Shown here piece by piece: positions 59,207-64,000 of a DNA stretch of 64,000 nucleotides. Source of the DNA: Siderastrea siderea (taxonomy: Eukaryota; Cnidaria; Anthozoa; Scleractinia; Rhizangiidae). The notes beneath the pieces are model-generated. The model had not been told where the DNA came from. It searched no databases and worked only from the letters and a program-made list of their open reading frames with translations. The stretch covers positions 48,259,230 to 48,323,229 of the forward strand of contig OZ034968.1 of the NCBI GenBank assembly GCA_964030785.1. Reading direction: 5' to 3'. Made by a program: the position numbers and the translations under genes. Every line of letters begins with the position of its first letter. Position 1 is the stretch's first letter.

Positions 59207-59882
59207 CTAAAACGTGCGAGGCTGGAAAAGATGGATTGAAACGAAAAATTCTTTCACACTTTGCCAAAAAGATTTTGTAACTGAGCATTCCCAGTAAAGA
59301 TGAATTAGTGTTTCCTCGTCTGTTTTACACAAGTAACAAAGAGCTGTATCCGATATTCGAATTTTGAAAAGAAAGGAATTCGTTGCTATACGTCTGTGGA
59401 GGAATTTGAACTGGAAATTCCTTAGTTTAGTACTTACTGCGCATATCCTTGGAAGTGAATAAATAAAAGTCCAGTTCAAATCCTCCACAGCTTGAAGTTT
59501 ACAGTCTCTTACCCATTTTTCCTGACTCTTTTTAGGGCGAGTAGATTTTTTATTTATTAGAATTTCATAAGCTAATTTGGTTGGCTTAGTTGCTGCAAAC
59601 AGTTTTTGTACTGAAATCCCTTGATCGTTTTCACTTTGTGATTTCATTTTCAAAGTCTCCATGGCGGACCTTATGGCCGAGGCTACTCCATAAAATTCAA
59701 GGAAGGAAACATGAAAACAATACTTCTCTTTAAAGTTTCTATAAGTTATGACCTCATACTCATCATTCATGAGGTCTTTGATATTTTTTACTCCGGCTTT
59801 TGCCCAGTTCATGTAGAAGACAGTCTCACCAGCAGTTCTTACTAATGAGTTGTTCCATATCAGACTACCACTAAGAAATGAA
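59207..59882 (-). pseudogene. LINE reverse-transcriptase C-terminal fragment
   Basis: About 220 residues of the 3' region of a LINE polyprotein. It starts FLSGSLIWNNSLVRTAGETV (59,810-59,880) and runs through NWAKAGVKNIKDLMNDE, then LRNFQFKFLHRRIATNSFLF and CYLCKTDEETLIHLYWEC (about 161-178 from the Met at 59,812). The last part is the zinc-binding C-terminal motif (CxxC...H...C) of L1/L2-type elements. The catalytic core is absent (5'-truncated); the frame is otherwise intact, suggesting a fairly young insertion. Antisense within the receptor intron. Confidence 0.75.
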
Positions 59883-60235
59883 TGAATTTCCTAAAATGTC
59901 CACGTCTTACTACCGACTCTGCTCTGTCTGCTCTGTATATTTGGTGTTTACTCTGAACCCGAGTTGAAGCTAGAGCACACATTTTGAGGTTTGCCGCTAT
60001 TCATGGCAAATCAGGCCTCGTATGCTTGGCATCAGTCTGAAGTACGAAGCTTTTTAATTCTACATTCACTATCATTTGTTTCCAAGAATGAACAACATCT
60101 CATACGCTTACATGAAAGTTGTTTCGAGAGAAAATGATCATTAAATATCTCGCTTCGTTCGCAAGATAGGGAAGCGAGCTTTTTTTACACGAATAACGTT
60201 AAGCAATATAACCGTTACCATTCCTCTATTTACAG

Positions 60236-60520
60236 ATGGCCGTCCTCCAAAATTTAGAAATCCCTCCAACCGATCTTCTGAATACGCTCAAGGTTCGCCC
60301 ATCAGGCTCAAATGTCATGCGCACGGAGAGCCTCTACTTAACGTCACGTGGCTGAAGAATGGCAAGAGACTGGGTAGAGCTGATCGGACGCAGCACCTGA
60401 AATCCAAAGGCTGGGTTTTAAATTTCCGCGAGCTGTCTTTAACTGACGCTGGCACTTACACTTGTACAGTGACAAATGCATTCGGTAGCATCGCCAAGAC
60501 GTTTGCTATCAAAGTTAAAG
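60236..60520 (+). CDS. FGF-receptor-family gene, Ig2 exon
   Basis: Acceptor CCTCTATTTACAG, donor AAAG|GTGAGT, phase 1 to 1. Residues 174-268: Cys200 in RLKCHAHGEP, Trp212 in VTWLKNGK, and DAGTYTCTVTNAFGSI with Cys250. WLKNGK and YTC.V.N.FGSI are characteristic of FGFR/FGFRL1 Ig2, the main FGF and heparin-binding domain. The basic patch before the first Cys in FGFRs is weak here. Confidence 0.9.
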
Positions 60521-60674
60521 GTGAGTCTTTTTCATACATTTATTAACTAAGTTGTAACGCTTAAACGTCTCCTCTCCGATAGCTTGGCAGTGCTCTCGGA
60601 CGCGGGCTGATAAAAGTGAACTAAGACCTTGAACTAAAAATCGGATTGCTTCATCTATCTTATTTTTTTTCCAG

Positions 60675-61055
60675 GACGACGATTAGTTAGACGAGAACAC
60701 AAACCTGGCATTTTAGAGAGAGTGCTGAAGAACGTAACGGCAAAAACAGGAGACGACGCCTCGTTTGTGTGCTCTGCCATTAGCAGAAGTTACCCAAAGT
60801 TTCACTTCCTGAAATGGATATCGAGCAAAAACGTTTCAAATGGCTCGGATCCATTCAATTTTATTGACTTTACAAAATCAAGGTTCGTAGAGATTCGCGA
60901 GGCAGCCAAGCCTCATATGGGTAACCGCCAAGTTTACACTCACCGACTCATTATCCGCAATGTAACGCTGGTAGACGAGGCCAAGTACACATGTGTAGTG
61001 GGGAATTCCGCTGGATGGGTATCTGAGCATGCATTTCTTACTATACAAGATGAAG
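60675..61055 (+). CDS. FGF-receptor-family gene, Ig3 exon
   Basis: Acceptor TATTTTTTTTCCAG after a 154-bp intron, donor GAAG|GTAAGC, phase 1 to 1. Residues 269-395 with Cys301 (FVCSAIS), Trp317 (FLKWIS), and DEAKYTCVVGNSAGW with Cys375. NVS and NVT sequons are present. The whole Ig3 is in one exon; vertebrate FGFR1-3 split it (IIIa/IIIb/IIIc), so that kind of mutually exclusive splicing is not evident here. Confidence 0.9.
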
Positions 61056-63814
61056 GTAAGCTGATCTATAACAACACTCCTATCAATTGTAGCAGACCAA
61101 CCGCTTCTTTAGATTACCTTGACAATTATACTTCGTTGCAATAAATTTACGCTAAATAAAAGCGCAGATGGCCCGGTGCAGGCGGATTACTTCAGTTTAC
61201 AGTTCTTTCAATTATCACGAAATTCGTTTAGTGTCTGTGTGGTTCAGTAAGCCAATGTTTTGAACAATTTTTATGCAATCGTTAAGAACGTCCGAGAAGA
61301 TTATTTGTAGACTGTCTCCTTAAATCGTGCTTCTTCCTCGCTTCAGACCGGTTTAGTGTAATTAGCTTTGCCGAGGACATCGTGACACACCGCAAGGTTG
61401 TTGTGACTGTTTTGTTCAGTCACGTGATCGTTTTGGAAGCGCGGTGTTGCAGCTTCAAGGTCGGCACACTCTAGGCGACATGTCGCGGGGACAAGTCGCA
61501 TTGACCTGTCCCCTCGTGTTTCATGCCAATTTCATTAGACTCTCTGTCGACTACAATGCAATGCGCGCGTTTGTTTATGTTTTGATTCCTTTGGAGAGAG
61601 AACATTGGGATAAAATGGCTAGATTTGAGCCCTTTAGCAGCCAAGAAAGGAAATGAAGGTGTTCACTCGTTAGGTGTATACGTTTTGTCAATAGAAAGAG
61701 CTAAATTTTAGGGTTTATAAGTCTTGCAGATGAATGTAATAAAATACGATTCATCGTTGACTGTCATTACACGTCACGCAGTCAGAGATATATTTTCAAA
61801 TTGACATAGCGCATTTATTTGGTTTTTAGTGTATCCGGTGTCATGAGTTCTCTCATTCATTTCTCGTTCAACAGCACTTATACCTTAGTATACCCCTCTT
61901 TAAAATTTCGAAAGGCGTGTAGAGTAAAAGCAATTGACATTAGTTTATTTTATCACTAACGGTTGCAAAACCGCGATTTGTCACCCGTGGGGTTTGTTGA
62001 ATACTCAGTCACGTCCGATCTACAGAAACATTTATTACTGTAGTCAGTTTGATATTCACTCACATTCAGTTCCACATAACCATAAGAATTCTGTTATTTT
62101 TCCCTATGAACTCACTGGATCGTCCATAGTCACATTATTCTGATATGAGGTATGAATAAAAACTTTCCGCGTGGTCTCGCTTCTCGGTTGAGAGCTGTGC
62201 GAAACATCGAGTGTCTGAATGTCGCTTTTGTGACCCGAAGAATAAAACATTTTTTAAATCAACACTGCTCCAATAGTTCCCTGATAAATTTCATAGCTCC
62301 ATAAGAAAATCTCTATCCATTCTACGGAAGGATGACTTGGATGAAGGCAGATTTCCACAGCCTTCAAATGCCGACGCAAAACTTTGGGCTTTCGTGGTCC
62401 ACGAAACCTCCGTTTAGGCGCGCGTTGCATTGTGGTCGACAGAGAGTCTTAAAAAAAAAAAAACGCTGTCGCTGCGACCAAATCATGTCCCCGCGACCTG
62501 ACGCACGAATTCAAACCTGCTTGAATTCGTGTGTCAGGCCGCGGGTACAAAATGACACAAGTTTTCAATGTCGCCTCGTGTGCACTGTTCAAGTGACTTG
62601 TCCACACGATAAAATAAGAGTAAGCCAAGGGGTTTGTTTATATTTACGTCATCAAAGGCGTATTTTCCTTCTGTATTGAAGGACCGATTACCTTTCTTAT
62701 GAGAACGTTGAACCTGGCATTTTCCAAAATGTTAAGAGCAGTCTAAGAACCGTGCCAAGGCTGAGATTCACTTAGATTAAAACACCTTCGCTGCGAAAGG
62801 CGAACTTTGTCGACATTTAGAGGAGTAGACATTGAACCACTTGTGACGTCATCACCAGATTGTTTTGATAAGCAGCTAACACAGCAAGGACAGATCCATC
62901 CACACGTGTGTCCATTTTCAACATCAACCAAATTCTGGCAGAGCTCTTCGAGAAAAACGTGTCCAATGTTGGGTGCAAAATTGGTGGTAAAATAGGTCAA
63001 GTCACCTATAAATTAATGCTCCACTTCCAAGCTTTTTGAAGGGCTGAGGCCAAACCTTTTCCAGTGGATAGGAAGGGGATAAAAGGTAGAAGATAAAGAG
63101 AAAAGAAAGGGAGAGAAAAAGGGAAAGAAAAGAAGCAAGAAAAAAATTGGGAATGAATCAGCCAAAAAAAACTTCGGCTTATGCGCATGCGTGAAAGCAA
63201 AATATTGTACAATTTACAACAAAAATTGGTTCAAAATCTAGCTTAATTGTAAAGAACTGTTTTTGTAGCAAAGTTAAGAGGCATTTGGCAACCTAGCACT
63301 CAAAAAACCGCTTTAACGGTGAAAAATGCGGTTTTTTAAGTAAGCAGTTAAAGGGTTAAGCCGGCACCGCCCCCGATTAAGCGCCGCATGTGAGAGCAAA
63401 AATATTAAAGAGCGCCACATTCATTCACAACACTGCGGCGCTTGATCGAGGCATCATCAGACTGAATTGTTGGAGGAGCCAAACTAAAAAAAACAAAAAA
63501 AAAACAAACAACAACAACAAGTACGATACAACTCAAACTAAACCAGCCTCGGAAATTTGTTCCCCTGTATTGCAAAGTTTTTCAGTTTGAAGTGGGTATA
63601 TTTTGTTATTTTTTTTGTTAACATTTGCTTGTTATTGTTAACAAATGTTATGATTTTTTAAAGAGCACCTCCCTCAAATAAACGCCGCCCCCGAATAAGC
63701 GCCCCATCGGAAACACTTAAGATTTAAAGAGCGCCGCGGCGCTTAATCGAGTAAATACAAGAACTTTTAGTTTTTTTTATTTAAGAAAAAAATTAGAGTT
63801 CATTTTTTTTGTAG
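61056..63814 (+). other. Receptor intron before the transmembrane exon
   Basis: A 2.76 kb GT-AG intron. An inverted sequence pair occurs at about 61,527-61,570 and 62,413-62,452 (AGACTCTCTGTCGACTACAA / TTGTGGTCGACAGAGAGTCT-type), probably the flanks of a repeat. A GCGCC-rich repeat array lies near the 3' end. Confidence 0.6.
63365..63755. repeat. AATAAGCGCC / GGCGCTTAATCG inverted repeat cluster
   Basis: GCACCGCCCCCGATTAAGCG near 63,365 is mirrored by GCGGCGCTTGATCGAGG near 63,437, and CGCCGCCCCCGAATAAGCGC near 63,681 by GCGGCGCTTAATCGAG near 63,735. Two tandem inverted units of related sequence end about 60 bp before the transmembrane exon. Confidence 0.6.
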
Positions 63815-64000
63815 ACTATGCTGATGATGAAACTGGCGGAAGCACGATGAAGCAGTTCACAGTCACAAAAGCCCCGCACAACCCAAAGGCACAAGCAGAT
63901 AAAGAAATACTGGTGGAGGAAGTTCCTTTGGCTGCTCTCATTGGTGTACCAGTCGCCGTTGTAATACTTTTGATAGGAACAATTGTGTGGTGTTATTTTA
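63815..64000 (+). CDS. FGF-receptor-family gene, transmembrane exon (runs off window)
   Basis: Acceptor TTCATTTTTTTTGTAG, phase 1 start. Residues 396-457: an acidic juxtamembrane stalk (DYADDETGGS), then a hydrophobic span from about 434, PLAALIGVPVAVVILLIGTI then VWCYF. The exon is still open at base 64,000, so the cytoplasmic region (kinase or not) is outside the window. Confidence 0.85.

Noticed and set aside
1..64000. CRISPR arrays, operons, prokaryotic features
   Set aside because: The direct repeats seen are minisatellites or transposon parts without spacer structure; the genes are spliced and eukaryotic.

Overview
This is an AT-rich eukaryotic nuclear window. Genes are split by long introns, with GT-AG junctions that preserve the reading frame. 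The intergenic and intronic DNA is full of short non-autonomous transposons, foldback elements and LINE scraps. The gene content (Sprouty, an FGF-receptor-family ectodomain, ARH3) marks it as an animal. The mix of small repeat families and a DUF3504/Crypton-type ORF fits an anthozoan cnidarian, most likely a stony coral. That assignment is my inference, not a database result.

Layout. Positions 1-11,700 hold repeats only: a GC-rich cassette array, a 1.1 kb element, a pogo-like MITE, a foldback element, a 33-bp minisatellite and a GT microsatellite. At 11,774-12,697 (minus) there is a single-exon Sprouty-domain gene. Positions 12,700-25,900 are intergenic, with a 467-bp hAT-like element, a TIR element, a decayed LINE and a composite repeat with a tRNA-like head. 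An uncharacterised, possibly mitochondrial gene (25,917-26,810, minus) stands head to head with a three-exon ADP-ribosylhydrolase ARH3 gene (26,987-38,037, plus); their start codons are about 176 bp apart. ARH3 intron 1 (8.2 kb) holds an inverted copy of the 1.1 kb element, a LINE 3' end and several TIR or foldback elements. Positions 38,040-52,430 are intergenic; they contain a 1.75 kb imperfect palindrome with a nested Harbinger-like MITE. From 52,475 to the window end there is the 5' part of an FGF-receptor-family gene: signal peptide, three Ig domains and a transmembrane segment. I favour an FGFRL1-like identity, but the cytoplasmic part lies outside the window.

Functional link. Sprouty proteins damp receptor-tyrosine-kinase/Ras-MAPK signalling downstream of FGF receptors, so a pathway inhibitor and a receptor-family gene lie about 40 kb apart here. 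The ARH3 gene has all the metal-ligand motifs of an active enzyme that removes serine-linked ADP-ribose and poly-ADP-ribose.

Most notable structures: a perfect 70-bp palindrome that truncates a Crypton-like ORF; a 50-bp perfect palindrome at the core of the 1.75 kb inverted repeat; a MITE whose empty target site survives in the opposite arm; and two frame-neutral mini-exons (63 and 66 nt) predicted between Ig1 and Ig2.
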